Shown here one piece after another: positions 37,740 through 48,482 of a stretch of 64,000 nt of DNA. Origin of the DNA: Fimbriimonadia bacterium (lineage in GTDB: Bacteria > Armatimonadota > Fimbriimonadia > Fimbriimonadales > Fimbriimonadaceae); NCBI GenBank assembly GCA_030430755.1, contig JAUIKO010000002.1, forward strand, positions 293,470 through 357,469, read 5' to 3'. The position numbers and the translations under genes were made by a program. The notes under the pieces were generated by a model. The model did not search any database and had not been told where the DNA came from. It was given only the letters and a program-made list of their open reading frames with translations. Numbering within the stretch: position 1 is the stretch's first letter; the number at the start of each line of letters is the position of its first letter.

Positions 37740-37815
37740 TGGTGGAGATAACGGGATTCGAACCCGTGACCTCTTCCATGCCATGGAAGCGCTCTCCCAG
37801 CTGAGCTATATCCCC
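37740..37815 (-). tRNA. tRNA-Ala (anticodon GGC)
   Basis: A 76-nt cloverleaf on the minus strand. The acceptor GGGGATA pairs with TATCTCC and contains the G3-U70 pair that identifies alanine tRNA. The anticodon loop is ATGGCAT, anticodon GGC; the T loop is GTTCGAATC, and CCA is encoded. It lies between the rhomboid-like gene and the dppC-like gene. Confidence 0.95.
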
Positions 37816-37818
37816 AAA

Positions 37819-38649
37819 TTATTTTTTATTATATGTCACTCTATTTCTAGGATCAAGTATATTTCTTAACCCATCCCCTACAAAGCTCAGGGCAAAAATA
37901 GTACTACTTAGTATAAAACAAGGCCAGAATAACTGCATTGGATGAGAATTCATATCCTGCCTTCCATTATTAATCATATTACCCCAACTTGGCTCTGGAG
38001 CCTTTATTCCTATGCCTAAAAAGTTTAAAGTACTTTCAGCCATAATTGTTCTCACTAAATCGATTATACTATCGGTTAATAGTAGTGGAATCATCTGTGG
38101 AATAGCGTGTCTTAAGACAATATATGCTGTGCTAGCACCTAAAGCTCGAGTAGCAACAATAAACTCTTGATCTCTCAAAGAAACTAATAGTGATCTTACT
38201 AATCGAGTTGTACTTGGCCATGCACTTAAGCTTAAAGCAACAATAACAGGTAATACACCATCATCGTTCGATCCTTCCCAGACTCCTATAATTAAAAAAG
38301 CAAATAGTAGATCAGGAAAAGCAAACATGGCATCGGTAAATCGCATAACGACTTGTCCGATTATCCTATGAGCGTAAACAGCTAATATTGCCATAAATAC
38401 TCCAATCGATAAGCTAATGATCTGAACGGTGAGACCTATAAGCAGGGAATACCTAGCCCCCATAGCTAATCTTGCAAATACATCCCTCCCTTGCTCATCA
38501 GTTCCACACCAATACTCCAAACTTGCTGGTTGATGAGGATTTGCGACAATATCACTATAAGGATGCTTAAAGCTTGGTCCAAAAACAGCAAACAGTATTA
38601 ACCCAACAAGAAAAACTAAACCAATCCAGAAGAACTTACTTACCTTCAT
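37819..38649 (-). CDS. dppC: Peptide ABC transporter permease, DppC/OppC type
   Basis: A 276-residue inner-membrane permease. The N-terminal PASLEYWCGTDEQGRDVFARLAMGARYS block is the DppC/OppC mark, followed by the EAA-loop segment EFIVATRALGAST, and late ESTLNFLGIG and PSWGNMI. About six membrane helices. With the dppB-like gene it forms the channel of a di/oligopeptide importer; the binding protein and ATPases are not in the window. Its start overlaps dppB by 4 bp. The 3' end abuts tRNA-Ala. Confidence 0.92.
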   Translation of the reverse strand: MKVSKFFWIGLVFLVGLILFAVFGPSFKHPYSDIVANPHQPASLEYWCGTDEQGRDVFARLAMGARYSLLIGLTVQIISLSIGVFMAILAVYAHRIIGQVVMRFTDAMFAFPDLLFAFLIIGVWEGSNDDGVLPVIVALSLSAWPSTTRLVRSLLVSLRDQEFIVATRALGASTAYIVLRHAIPQMIPLLLTDSIIDLVRTIMAESTLNFLGIGIKAPEPSWGNMINNGRQDMNSHPMQLFWPCFILSSTIFALSFVGDGLRNILDPRNRVTYNKK

Positions 38650-39596
38650 ACTTGTGCCTCCCGAATTCTAGGATCAAGAATAGGCAATAAAATATCCACT
38701 ATCAAATTAGAAACAACAAAGATGGTTGCCCCCACCAAAGTAATCGTTATCAAAACAGGAGTATCTCCTCTTTTAATCGATTCGACTGCTTCCTTTCCAA
38801 TTCCAGGCAAAGTAAAGTAAGATTCAATAACAAAAGAACCAGATAATAATCCCCCTAGCATCATTCCTATTTGAGTAATAATCGGCATGATTGCATTTCG
38901 GAGACCATGTCTAATAATAACTTTCCACCTAGGAACTCCCTTTGCGACTGCAAACCTGATAAACTCCTGATGTAAAACATCTATCATTAAACTTCGAGTA
39001 TTTCTAGTTAAACGCGCAGAGGGTCCTAAAGACATAATACTTACGGGCAACACTAGGTAATAAAAATCTGGAAGGTCTCGATAAACTTCCCAGTTAATAG
39101 GCAGTAAATTTAAATTTGTACAGAATACAGCTGTTAAAATAGGAGCTAAAACAAAACTAGGTATAGTTGTACCAAAAGTACTGAAGAAGAGAATCAACTT
39201 ATCAGCAGTTCTTAATTGGTACACTGCCGCAATAACACCCAGAGTTATCCCTATACATGATGAAAGTAGAACTGCCCAGAATGCGAGTCTAGCCGTCATG
39301 GGTATATTACGCTTTACAATATCGAAAACTGGTTCTTTAATTCCATAATAGCTGTTCCCAAAATTCAACCTAGCAGCATTCTTGATATATTTAACATATC
39401 TAACGTACCATTTCTGATCTTTCCCTAGTAATTTCCTTACTCTTTCAATGGTTTCTTTTGTAGCTTTTTCACCTGCGAGTGCATACTCTGCACCTCCTGG
39501 TCTAATACTATCTGCCATAAACGTAACCACAGAGACAAAAAATAAACTTACTGCAGCATACATTAGTCTCGATGTTATTGCTCGCACTAATTGCAC
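38646..39596 (-). CDS. dppB: Peptide ABC transporter permease, DppB/OppB type
   Basis: A 316-residue permease, first gene of the pair. It has the DppB blocks GKDQKWYVRYVKYIKN, LNFGNSYYGIKEPV, the EAA loop (QEFIRFAVAKGVPRWKVI) and FTLPGIGKEAVESIKRGD. Six membrane helices. For an intracellular organism, a peptide importer would supply host-derived amino acids. The pair lacks visible partner genes, so specificity is unknown. Confidence 0.93.
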   Translation of the reverse strand: MQLVRAITSRLMYAAVSLFFVSVVTFMADSIRPGGAEYALAGEKATKETIERVRKLLGKDQKWYVRYVKYIKNAARLNFGNSYYGIKEPVFDIVKRNIPMTARLAFWAVLLSSCIGITLGVIAAVYQLRTADKLILFFSTFGTTIPSFVLAPILTAVFCTNLNLLPINWEVYRDLPDFYYLVLPVSIMSLGPSARLTRNTRSLMIDVLHQEFIRFAVAKGVPRWKVIIRHGLRNAIMPIITQIGMMLGGLLSGSFVIESYFTLPGIGKEAVESIKRGDTPVLITITLVGATIFVVSNLIVDILLPILDPRIREAQV

Positions 39597-39790
39597 ATTG
39601 ACCTCAACATCATATAAGTAACCAATCTTTCTATCAGGATAACACCTATTACATATATAATACTAGAATTCGATTATTATCGTTTGAAGTTTTTTATTAT
39701 TTCTATGAACAGCGAATGAAAAAGTTTTTACTATATGCTCAAATGCTCTTAAAAACAAACTTCAGATTCCGATAAAACTATTGTGTTCAT

Positions 39791-40387
39791 ATGGAAAATC
39801 CATATTTCAAAAGAATTCAAAAGAAAATACTTATTAATCCAGAAAAAAACATTTCTGCCAGGCTTGTTTCATTGCAAGATTTAGAAATGTTTACTCAGTT
39901 TATTCAGATGAATCGTGAATACTTATCTGAATGGATTCAATGGATCAATCGATTCACCACTGAATCTGATATTAAAAAAATTATAGAACAATCCATCGTT
40001 CAAAGAAAACTAGGAAGGGAACTTGTATATCTTATCTACTCCAAAAATAGCATGATGGGCACCATGACATTTCACTTTAATCAGATATTAGACCCAGGAC
40101 ATACAAAATTATCATATATGTTTGGTAGGCATAGTTATTCACAAGAACAATCTCTGACCATACTTAAAAAAATTATTGGGAATTTCTTCAAACTCGGAAT
40201 GATGGATTACATTTCTATAGATGTTCAAGAGAAAAACGACAAAGGAAAATCGATACCTATTAAACTCCATTTTCGTCATGTAGGCTATAAACAACTCCAG
40301 CCAAACGCAAACTCTCAACCTGTAACTTATGATATTTATAGCATCTCTAGATTCGGATGGGTTCAATTTCACGGGATAGAAGGATAA
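39791..40387 (+). CDS. GNAT-like acetyltransferase, RimL-type, degenerate
   Basis: A 198-residue protein. The front end, with LVSLQDLEMFTQF and YLSEWIQWIN, follows the RimJ/RimL N-acetyltransferase layout. The acetyl-CoA loop (Q/R-x-x-G-x-G/A) is not recognisable in the expected place (MFGRHSYSQEQ), so it may not bind acetyl-CoA normally. The late HFRHVGYK piece fits the family end. It is followed by the first copy of the 88-bp repeat. Confidence 0.5.
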   Translation: MENPYFKRIQKKILINPEKNISARLVSLQDLEMFTQFIQMNREYLSEWIQWINRFTTESDIKKIIEQSIVQRKLGRELVYLIYSKNSMMGTMTFHFNQILDPGHTKLSYMFGRHSYSQEQSLTILKKIIGNFFKLGMMDYISIDVQEKNDKGKSIPIKLHFRHVGYKQLQPNANSQPVTYDIYSISRFGWVQFHGIEG

Positions 40388-40433
40388 ATATTCCATGCTG
40401 AGTGTTTCTTTATCATTCTTTTTTTTAAATTTA

Positions 40434-40521
40434 AAACTGCTAGTTATTCAAATATTTACCAGTTCTTAACATGTGGTAAATCCGATCTATGCTTTTGGAA
40501 TTCTGCAATAATTGAATAAAC
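40434..40521. repeat. 88-bp direct repeat, copy 1
   Basis: Identical over all 88 bp to 41852-41939. Copy 2 contains the last ~27 codons and stop of the fadN-like gene; this copy is a displaced duplicate. The two copies bracket the Cys-rich gene and lie 1418 bp apart. Confidence 0.92.
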
Positions 40522-40574
40522 TAATATATATTTTATAGACATAAACCCTGAATGCATTGTACAATTTCTTAATA

Positions 40575-41795
<1,221 letters not shown>

Positions 41796-41851
41796 TTAAG
41801 TACTGTAATCTAGGTTGGTAGATACTTCTTTACTAGTTTTTCATGAAAATG

Positions 41852-41939
41852 AAACTGCTAGTTATTCAAATATTTACCAGTTCTTAACATGTGGTAAATC
41901 CGATCTATGCTTTTGGAATTCTGCAATAATTGAATAAAC
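41852..41939. repeat. 88-bp direct repeat, copy 2 (fadN 3' end)
   Basis: Exact copy of 40434-40521. Here it is the natural 3' end of the minus-strand fadN-like gene, from codons LLQNSKSIDRIYHM to the stop, plus 6 bp beyond. Confidence 0.92.
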
Positions 41940-44020
41940 AATTCACGCTCAAGACTTAACGCCTCATCCCAACTATGTGCATCAAAGAAAATTTGCAATA
42001 TTTTGTCGGATATTTCAATGGAATAAGGAGATATATCCTCTTTTTCACATACTTCTTCGATATCATTTTTAATATTGGAAATTTCTTTTTTCTGAAAATT
42101 TTCCCAATTTTTTAGATCTAAATCATAATAATCAGAATGGAGTGAATGATAAATTGCTTCCGATATCAGAGTATCTGGATGTGTTAATATCGTATCTGTT
42201 TTTCTAATATATCCTGCACCATACCCATCGTATCCATTTTTTGTTATGGCACCACGTATAATTTGCAACGCTATACTTTTAAGTTTGGTTATATCGGATT
42301 GATACCAAATTCGCATTCTGGATGTACCTGCTCCTGCTGGAAGTAAGCCAACATTTATTTCCGGAAAGCCTAGTTTTGCCTCAGGATGTAAAAGTATTTT
42401 ATGACATGCAGAAGCAATTTCCAGCCCAGCTCCTAGACAGTATCCATGGACCGCTGCAACCACTCTCTTCTTCTGTAATGCCATACTCAATTTTTGAAGT
42501 TCCTTCAAGCCATTATTAATAACACTCCATTTTTTTTCTTTGGCATTTGTTAAGAAAAATTCTAAATTAAAACCTGCAGAAAAAGCTTGTGATTCAGAAC
42601 AAAGCACCCACTTACATCCTACAGGAGATACTTCGAGAACCTCTCTTAATCTTTTACACATATCAGGATTTAAAACACCCATTTTAGATGTTAAAGCGAT
42701 GGCTTTAACGCCACTATCTAATTCACGAATATTAAATCCTAATGATTTCTTAATAAGCGGATATTCATCTATCGTTTTATAATCATCCTTAGTGGTTTTA
42801 GGAACATACTTACCAGAAAAGTTTAAAATCGTCTGATGTTGATAAAAAAGCTTATTCGAAGCAAGGATTTTCCCAGGTCCTATCATATCAATCATTTGAA
42901 AAGGTCCGGCTTCCCAACCAAATCCCCATTGCATAATCTCATCAAAATCAGAAATAGAGTGAGAAATTTCTTCTTTTAAATAATTCGCATATTTTAAAGA
43001 AGATGTAAGATATTCTTTAAAAAATTCACCATACCTATGATCTATCTCCAGCAACCTAGGCATCCTATCTTTTAATGTAAGCTTGAGTAATAATTGAATA
43101 TCTTTGTGAGTAGGTTTTTCTATACTTTTATATCGTATCCTTTTAAGATCCAGATAATATAAGTCTTCTCCTCTTTTTTTATAGTAACCAGCCTTTTTTT
43201 TGTTCCCTATCCAACCTTTCTCAATAAGTGCTTTTATACTTTTAACATTATTGAAAGTTTCAATGTAAGGATCTTTCGGACACCGTGAAATAATATTCTG
43301 GGCAATATCTTCCATAATATCCAATCCAACAATATCATTTAATCTAAAACTTGCGCTTTTTGGTCTTCCAATTAAAGGCCCTGTTAAATAATCGACCTCC
43401 TCTACGCTTAACATTAAGTTTTCTGCTAGCTCCACAGCACGATACATCGACCACATTCCAAAACGGTTTGCGATAAATCCTGGAGTATCTTTAGCTAAGA
43501 CAACTCTTCTTCCTACTTTTTTTTCTAGAAAGCGTGTCATTTTATCGATTTCTATTCTAGAAGTAAACTGAGTAGGTATTAATTCTATAAGTTTTAAATA
43601 TCTTGGTGGGTTAAAAAAATGAACTCCCATAAATCGTTTTTTAAGATCGTGAGGCATTTTCTCTGCTAATAAATTAATCTCTAACCCACTTGTATTTGTA
43701 CTAAACATACATGTAGATGAAATATAAGGTGCTATACGTCGATAAACATCTGTTTTTACTTCAAACTTCTCAAAAACGGCTTCACAAATCCAATCAGCAT
43801 CTGATAGTTCATTCAGATCCTCTATTAAAGAGTAACAAGAAATATTCTTAGCCTTATCTGGTGCATACAGATGAGCAGGCTTTGCAGCCATCATATTTGC
43901 TAACCCTTTTTTAGCAGCTTTTGTATCAATATCAAAAAGCTTTACTTCAAAATCTAAGTTAGCTAGATGAGCAGCGATTCCCGCTCCCATGGTTCCAGCA
44001 CCTATAACACTTATTTTCAT
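41858..44020 (-). CDS. fadN: 3-hydroxyacyl-CoA dehydrogenase / enoyl-CoA hydratase, FadN type
   Basis: A 720-residue two-domain beta-oxidation enzyme. The N-terminal NAD domain has IGAGTMGAGIAAHLA and FSTNTSG, then the HAD C-domain (GFIANRFGMW). The C-terminal ~250 residues are a crotonase fold (SQAFSAGFNLEFFL, AAVHGYCLGAGLEIA). This order, dehydrogenase first, is as in Bacillus FadN rather than E. coli FadB. It hydrates enoyl-CoA and oxidises the product. Its partner thiolase and acyl-CoA dehydrogenase are not in the window. Its 3' end is duplicated at 40434-40521. Confidence 0.88.
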   Translation of the reverse strand: MKISVIGAGTMGAGIAAHLANLDFEVKLFDIDTKAAKKGLANMMAAKPAHLYAPDKAKNISCYSLIEDLNELSDADWICEAVFEKFEVKTDVYRRIAPYISSTCMFSTNTSGLEINLLAEKMPHDLKKRFMGVHFFNPPRYLKLIELIPTQFTSRIEIDKMTRFLEKKVGRRVVLAKDTPGFIANRFGMWSMYRAVELAENLMLSVEEVDYLTGPLIGRPKSASFRLNDIVGLDIMEDIAQNIISRCPKDPYIETFNNVKSIKALIEKGWIGNKKKAGYYKKRGEDLYYLDLKRIRYKSIEKPTHKDIQLLLKLTLKDRMPRLLEIDHRYGEFFKEYLTSSLKYANYLKEEISHSISDFDEIMQWGFGWEAGPFQMIDMIGPGKILASNKLFYQHQTILNFSGKYVPKTTKDDYKTIDEYPLIKKSLGFNIRELDSGVKAIALTSKMGVLNPDMCKRLREVLEVSPVGCKWVLCSESQAFSAGFNLEFFLTNAKEKKWSVINNGLKELQKLSMALQKKRVVAAVHGYCLGAGLEIASACHKILLHPEAKLGFPEINVGLLPAGAGTSRMRIWYQSDITKLKSIALQIIRGAITKNGYDGYGAGYIRKTDTILTHPDTLISEAIYHSLHSDYYDLDLKNWENFQKKEISNIKNDIEEVCEKEDISPYSIEISDKILQIFFDAHSWDEALSLERELFIQLLQNSKSIDRIYHMLRTGKYLNN

Positions 44021-44111
44021 GACGTCTCCAAGGCAATACGATGCATTTAATTAACAGAAGTAACTTTTACAATTAGTATGTTTCATTGAATGATTATGAG
44101 CCCAATAGTGA

Positions 44112-44117
44112 TATAAT
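44112..44117 (+). promoter_or_regulatory. Extended -10 element before infC
   Basis: TGATATAAT: a consensus TATAAT with an upstream TG, 53 bp before the probable infC start. No convincing -35 is needed for this promoter class. It would drive infC-rpmI-rplT. Confidence 0.5.
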
Positions 44118-44169
44118 TGGTATAGATAGAATTAAAAATGACTAATAATTAGTTAAAAGGGGAAAAAAT

Positions 44170-44814
44170 ATAGCAAAATTTGTAAGACGAAGAATGCCTA
44201 GGCCTGAAGGGCCTATGATTAATGAAAGATGTTTACGTATTCGTGAACTAAGAATTGTTGGAACTGATGGAGCTCAACTTGGAGTTATGAGTTCCAGGGA
44301 AGCTTTAGGACTATCAAAGGAAGCTGGACTAGATTTAGTACTAGTTGCGGCAACCGCACAACCTCCTGTTGCAAGAATCATTGATTACGGAAAATACAAA
44401 TACGAACAGGAAAAACTAAAAAAATCGAACAAGAAAAAGACCCTGGATGTTAAAAGTATCAAGTTCAGACCAGGTACTTCTGAACATGATCTAGGTCATA
44501 ACATTAAACATGCACAAAAGTTCCTTGCAGACGGACATAAAGTTAAGGTAATATGTCAGTTTAGGGCACGAGAAATTGTACATCCTGAAATTGGCAAACA
44601 GAAATTAAAATATTTTGCTAATAAACTAGAAGAATTTTGTGTGATTGAAAAAGAACCAAACATGGAAGGTCGATTAATGACCATGATGCTTGCTCCTCAG
44701 TCACAAAAAAGTGCCAGCATACATAGCACAAACGGACAAGATCAAAATAGTCCAAACAAAGGTGATACAAATGCCAAAGATAAAAACACACAAGACAGCA
44801 GCGAAAAGATTTAA
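44170..44814 (+). CDS. infC: Translation initiation factor IF-3, probable AUA start
   Basis: IF-3 keeps the 30S subunit free and checks the start codon. The conserved N-terminal domain (PMINERCLRIRELRIVG) and the C-terminal domain (KFRPGTSEHDLGHNIKHAQKFL, KVICQFRARE) are complete. The first ATG (44194) has no ribosome site, whereas AAAAGGGGA ends about 7 nt before an in-frame ATA at 44170, giving I-A-K-F-V-R-R-R as N-terminus. Many infC genes start with rare AUU, which allows IF-3 to repress itself; AUA is discriminated in the same way. A Ser/Asn/Lys-rich tail overlaps rpmI. 214 residues. Confidence 0.9.
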   Translation: MAKFVRRRMPRPEGPMINERCLRIRELRIVGTDGAQLGVMSSREALGLSKEAGLDLVLVAATAQPPVARIIDYGKYKYEQEKLKKSNKKKTLDVKSIKFRPGTSEHDLGHNIKHAQKFLADGHKVKVICQFRAREIVHPEIGKQKLKYFANKLEEFCVIEKEPNMEGRLMTMMLAPQSQKSASIHSTNGQDQNSPNKGDTNAKDKNTQDSSEKI

Positions 44815-44965
44815 AGTTACAGGATCTGGAAAAATCACTAGAAGAAAGTCACATAACAACCACATGTTCTTTCATAAGAGTGGTTCACAAAAAAGAAGAT
44901 TAGAACTAGAACCTGTAATTTCAAAGGGTGAGACAAAAAGAATAAAAAGATTACTCGTAATGTAA
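44771..44965 (+). CDS. rpmI: 50S ribosomal protein L35
   Basis: 64 residues starting MPKIKTHKTAAKRFKVTGSG, the standard L35 opening, behind AAAGGTGAT. The gene overlaps the end of infC by 44 bp, so translation is coupled. A longer in-frame start at 44690 is not used by homology. L35 is a small basic 50S protein binding 23S rRNA. Order infC-rpmI-rplT is the classic operon. Confidence 0.95.
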   Translation: MPKIKTHKTAAKRFKVTGSGKITRRKSHNNHMFFHKSGSQKRRLELEPVISKGETKRIKRLLVM

Positions 44966-44986
44966 TTTTTTATAGAGGTAAGGATT

Positions 44987-45337
44987 ATGGCAAGAATTAA
45001 ACGCGGTACGATGCGAAAAAAAAGACATAAAAAGGTCATTGAAGCTGCATCGGGATATTGGGGAAGAAAAAAGAACGTCTTTAGAAGGGCAAACGAGCAA
45101 TTATTAAAGTCTGGTCAGTACGCCTTTAGAGACCGAAGGGCTAAAAAAAGACAGTTCAGAAGATTATGGATTGTGAGACTTTCTGCTGCATGTGATGCAT
45201 GTGGAGTAAAGTATAACGATTTCATTCATAAAATGACAGAAAAGGGTATTCAGATTAACAGAAAAATGTTAAGCGAATTAGCCATTGCAGATATGCCACA
45301 ATTTGAAAATATTGTAAAACAAGCATTAGCTGCATAA
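44987..45337 (+). CDS. rplT: 50S ribosomal protein L20
   Basis: A 116-residue L20 of normal length (MARIKRGTMRKKRHKKVIEA, then AASGYWGRKKNVFRRANEQ). It is needed early in 50S assembly and in some bacteria represses its own operon by binding the leader. It lies 21 bp after rpmI and is followed by a strong terminator. Confidence 0.97.
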   Translation: MARIKRGTMRKKRHKKVIEAASGYWGRKKNVFRRANEQLLKSGQYAFRDRRAKKRQFRRLWIVRLSAACDACGVKYNDFIHKMTEKGIQINRKMLSELAIADMPQFENIVKQALAA

Positions 45338-45354
45338 AAAATTTAATAAATATT

Positions 45355-45389
45355 AAAACGGATGGTTCATAAAACTGTCCGTTTTTTTA
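45355..45389 (+). terminator. Intrinsic terminator of infC-rpmI-rplT
   Basis: AAAACGGATGGTT pairs with AACTGTCCGTTTT (two wobble/mismatch positions) around CATAA, followed by a T run of seven, 18 bp past the rplT stop. Confidence 0.88.
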
Positions 45390-45447
45390 TTTTTAAGTAG
45401 TACTTACAGTAATTCCAGGTTTTTTTTATACCAATAAATAAAGTACT

Positions 45448-46164
45448 ATGTATAAGAAATTATTTGGGGCTACCATTCTAGGCACATTATTCACTGGGTG
45501 CATCTCTCTCCATTTTGGTAAAGATGGCAACAACGCTTCTAGCAACGCAAATAAACAATCCGTTGGAGAAACTCAAGTTGGCGGTAAGTCAATAAAACTC
45601 GTTGGTTCAGATAGCAGTGCATCTTCCATGGATTTTGGAGGACTTTTTACAGTCGGTGTCGCAGAGAAATTAGCTGATGTTTTTGGATCTACACAATTTG
45701 AAGTAACAGATACAAATTTATACACCATCCAAACCGGTAAATCCGCATCAGAGCTACTGACAACTAATAAAGCTGCTACATCTAACTATAACGTAACATA
45801 CACTAAGAATAACAGTGGAATTTGGGAGCTGACAGCACAATCTAAACAAAAATTACCGGTAGGATATAATCCTCTTACAGGTAAAAATCCAGCCGATGCT
45901 ACATACCAACCTTATACACAATCAAAACTAAATGAGTTTAATTTAGATCAAAAAACAAGCACAGATTCAGCAAAGTTTTTAGCAGAATTTGTCCAAGCTA
46001 AAGGTGATGTAATTGCTAAAGGAGCACTTGCAGAATTATTTAAAAACAAAGGTGAATCCGACAATCAGGATCTTGCAGATGTTTATTCATACTTAACCTC
46101 TGGATGGAAAGAGGAAACCAAAGAGTTCTTTGCACAAAAATTACATGTAATAATAACAAGTTAG
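45448..46164 (+). CDS. Lipoprotein, unknown
   Basis: 238 residues with a lipoprotein signal peptide (MYKKLFGATILGTLFTGC). A Ser/Asn/Gly-rich linker follows, then a mixed domain with VTDTNLYTIQTGKSASELL and an AKFLAEFVQAKGDVIA helical end. No similarity to the IKPGNY family nor to the large lipoproteins at 58-63 kb could be seen. It stands alone, ending before a perfect palindrome. Confidence 0.65.
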   Translation: MYKKLFGATILGTLFTGCISLHFGKDGNNASSNANKQSVGETQVGGKSIKLVGSDSSASSMDFGGLFTVGVAEKLADVFGSTQFEVTDTNLYTIQTGKSASELLTTNKAATSNYNVTYTKNNSGIWELTAQSKQKLPVGYNPLTGKNPADATYQPYTQSKLNEFNLDQKTSTDSAKFLAEFVQAKGDVIAKGALAELFKNKGESDNQDLADVYSYLTSGWKEETKEFFAQKLHVIITS

Positions 46165-46173
46165 CAGAACACC

Positions 46174-46203
46174 TTTACTGGTAATGATATCATTACCAGT
46201 AAA
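46174..46203. terminator. Palindrome after the lipoprotein gene
   Basis: A 30-bp perfect palindrome centred at 46188/46189, ten bases past the stop. There is no loop and no U-tract, so it may be a weak terminator or a protein-binding site. Confidence 0.4.
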
Positions 46204-46303
46204 CCATTTTAAGTATCATATAAAGGAAGATCAATAAGTACTCTTTTAATTTAACATACATATATATACGTTCATAAAAAATATTTAGTGTATTAAAAAA
46301 CAA

Positions 46304-48274
46304 CTAAATTGTTTCAGGTGAAAGTCCATCTGCAGATATCTCTTCTGTATCTGTTTTAGATTTAGCTTTTTTTACGGACTTCTCTTCCATTAATTCTGAA
46401 GTACGTAATGTTTTAGTATCTGCACTCTGCTTAATGTTAGTCTTTCTATCAGGAAGACCAATAACTGCCAGAAATTCCTCTCTGTCTATCGTTTCTTTTT
46501 CAAGAAGCAGCTTTACTAAATCATCTAGCTGTTTTCTATAATCAACGAGAACTTTCTTCGTTTTGTTATAGCAAGTTTCCACTATAGAGTGGACTTCTTT
46601 ATCTATATCTTTAGCAACTTCCTCAGAATAATCTCTCACATCATGATTATAATCTCTTCCAAGAAACGGGCTACGATCTTTCTTGCCTAATGCCAAGGTT
46701 CCTAGTTTTTCACTCATCCCATACTCACAAACCATGGATCTAGCAATTCTTGTTACACGCTGTAAATCACTACTTGCACCTGTCCATATCTTGTTATAAA
46801 CAACATCTTCAGCAGCTCTTCCACCAAGAGTCATACAGATATCATCCAATAGCTCTTGTTTGCTCACTAAATATTTGTCACTCTCAGGTCTGGACCAAGT
46901 TGAACCAAGAGACATTCCTCTTGGAAGGATGGTTACTTTATGAACAGGATGACACTCGTCTAAAACCTCTCCTACAATTGCATGGCCTGCTTCATGATAA
47001 GCTATAATTTCTCTTTCTTCACCATCCAACACTCTGCTCTTTCTTTGAGGACCTGCTATTACTCTGTCTAGAGCCTCTTCTAGGTGGTGCATTTTGATTT
47101 TCTTATCTCCATGACGGGCAGCCATCAATGCAGCCTCATTTAAAGCATTTGCTAAGTCAGCACCTGTAAAACCAACCGTTCTTTTTGCAATAATATCAAA
47201 CTTAATATCGTTATCAACTTTTTTATCTTTAGCATGAATCTTTAATATCTGCTCTCTTCCAATTGCATCAGGTGGCTCAACCACTATTTGTCTATCAAAA
47301 CGGCCTGGTCTCAGCAATGCCGGGTCGAGTACATCTGGTCTATTGGTTGCTGCTATGAGAATAACACCTGAATTTGGATCGAAACCATCCATTTCTACCA
47401 ACAGTTGATTTAATGTCTGTTCTCGTTCATCGTGTCCACCTCCAAGTCCAGCTCCTCTCTGTCTTCCAACGGCATCGATTTCATCCACAAATACTAAACA
47501 AGGCTTTTGGGCTTTTGCGGTTTCAAATAAATCTCTTACTCTTGCAGCTCCTACCCCAACAAACATCTCGACAAAATCTGAACCACTGATATGAAAAAAC
47601 GGAACTCCTGCTTCACCAGCGATAGCTCTTGCTAAGTGGGTTTTTCCCACTCCAGGTAAACCAGTCAAGAGAATCCCTCTCGGAATTTTGGCACCCAAAT
47701 TCCCATATTTTTTTGTATTCTTCAGGAAGTCGACAATTTCTGAAAGCTCATTTTTTGCCTCATCAATACCAGCAACATCAGCAAAGGTTACTTTTTTAGT
47801 ATCTTCTGACATTCTCTTGGCTCTACTTCTTCCAAAATTAAGAGCGCTGTTCCCTCCGGACTGGGCTGGCCTTATAAACAAGAAATAAATTAAAAAGAAC
47901 AGAACTAACGGAAAAGTAAACATAGACAGAAAATTAACCAGTTTAGCAACCATAGGAGGATCTTTGGGCTGCCAAGAGACATGATGCTTATCCAGTAACT
48001 CAATTAATCCGGCTGCAGGTATGGTATTTACATCAAAAACCTTTGCTACATACTTTTTTCCATCGATAAGTACGCCAGAAATCTCTTCTAATTGCCAGTT
48101 AGCACTTTTAACATTCCCTTTTTCGACTTCATTTCTAAACTCTGAATAGCTTAATTTTCTGTCATTCGACTGAGCAATTTGCAAGCCACCCTGTTCACCA
48201 AACATATTCATCAAACCAAGCGCTAATAAAACGGCTATCATTGCTAAAAATAAACTTTTTGCGGATTTATTCAA
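46304..48274 (-). CDS. ftsH: ATP-dependent zinc metalloprotease FtsH
   Basis: A 656-residue inner-membrane AAA+ protease. Two membrane helices (about 6-26 and 113-135) flank the periplasmic part. The ATPase has Walker [12 protein letters not shown], Walker [12 protein letters not shown], and the pore loop [13 protein letters not shown]. The zinc site is HEAGH, with a third acidic ligand downstream. It removes damaged membrane proteins and several regulators. It is the last minus-strand gene before the putative origin. Confidence 0.97.
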   Translation of the reverse strand: MNKSAKSLFLAMIAVLLALGLMNMFGEQGGLQIAQSNDRKLSYSEFRNEVEKGNVKSANWQLEEISGVLIDGKKYVAKVFDVNTIPAAGLIELLDKHHVSWQPKDPPMVAKLVNFLSMFTFPLVLFFLIYFLFIRPAQSGGNSALNFGRSRAKRMSEDTKKVTFADVAGIDEAKNELSEIVDFLKNTKKYGNLGAKIPRGILLTGLPGVGKTHLARAIAGEAGVPFFHISGSDFVEMFVGVGAARVRDLFETAKAQKPCLVFVDEIDAVGRQRGAGLGGGHDEREQTLNQLLVEMDGFDPNSGVILIAATNRPDVLDPALLRPGRFDRQIVVEPPDAIGREQILKIHAKDKKVDNDIKFDIIAKRTVGFTGADLANALNEAALMAARHGDKKIKMHHLEEALDRVIAGPQRKSRVLDGEEREIIAYHEAGHAIVGEVLDECHPVHKVTILPRGMSLGSTWSRPESDKYLVSKQELLDDICMTLGGRAAEDVVYNKIWTGASSDLQRVTRIARSMVCEYGMSEKLGTLALGKKDRSPFLGRDYNHDVRDYSEEVAKDIDKEVHSIVETCYNKTKKVLVDYRKQLDDLVKLLLEKETIDREEFLAVIGLPDRKTNIKQSADTKTLRTSELMEEKSVKKAKSKTDTEEISADGLSPETI

Positions 48275-48482
48275 AATTCACTCCCTGTATCATTCCAAGT
48301 AGATTCCTCTTCGTGAAAAGGACCTAAACATTGACAGTTATTCCCAAACACCTTCACGATCAAGATATATCAACACCTTTGAGAGGCTACTTCTTTCATT
48401 ATGACCGATATTGCTCGAAGATCCCAAGGATCTTCCACCTCTTTTAAGAGAAATAGTGCTGTTCTAAACCCACATGAAAAGA

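Noticed and set aside
44690..44770. Longer N-terminus of L35
   Set aside because: These codons lie inside infC, and the ribosome site plus family start place the L35 ATG at 44771.
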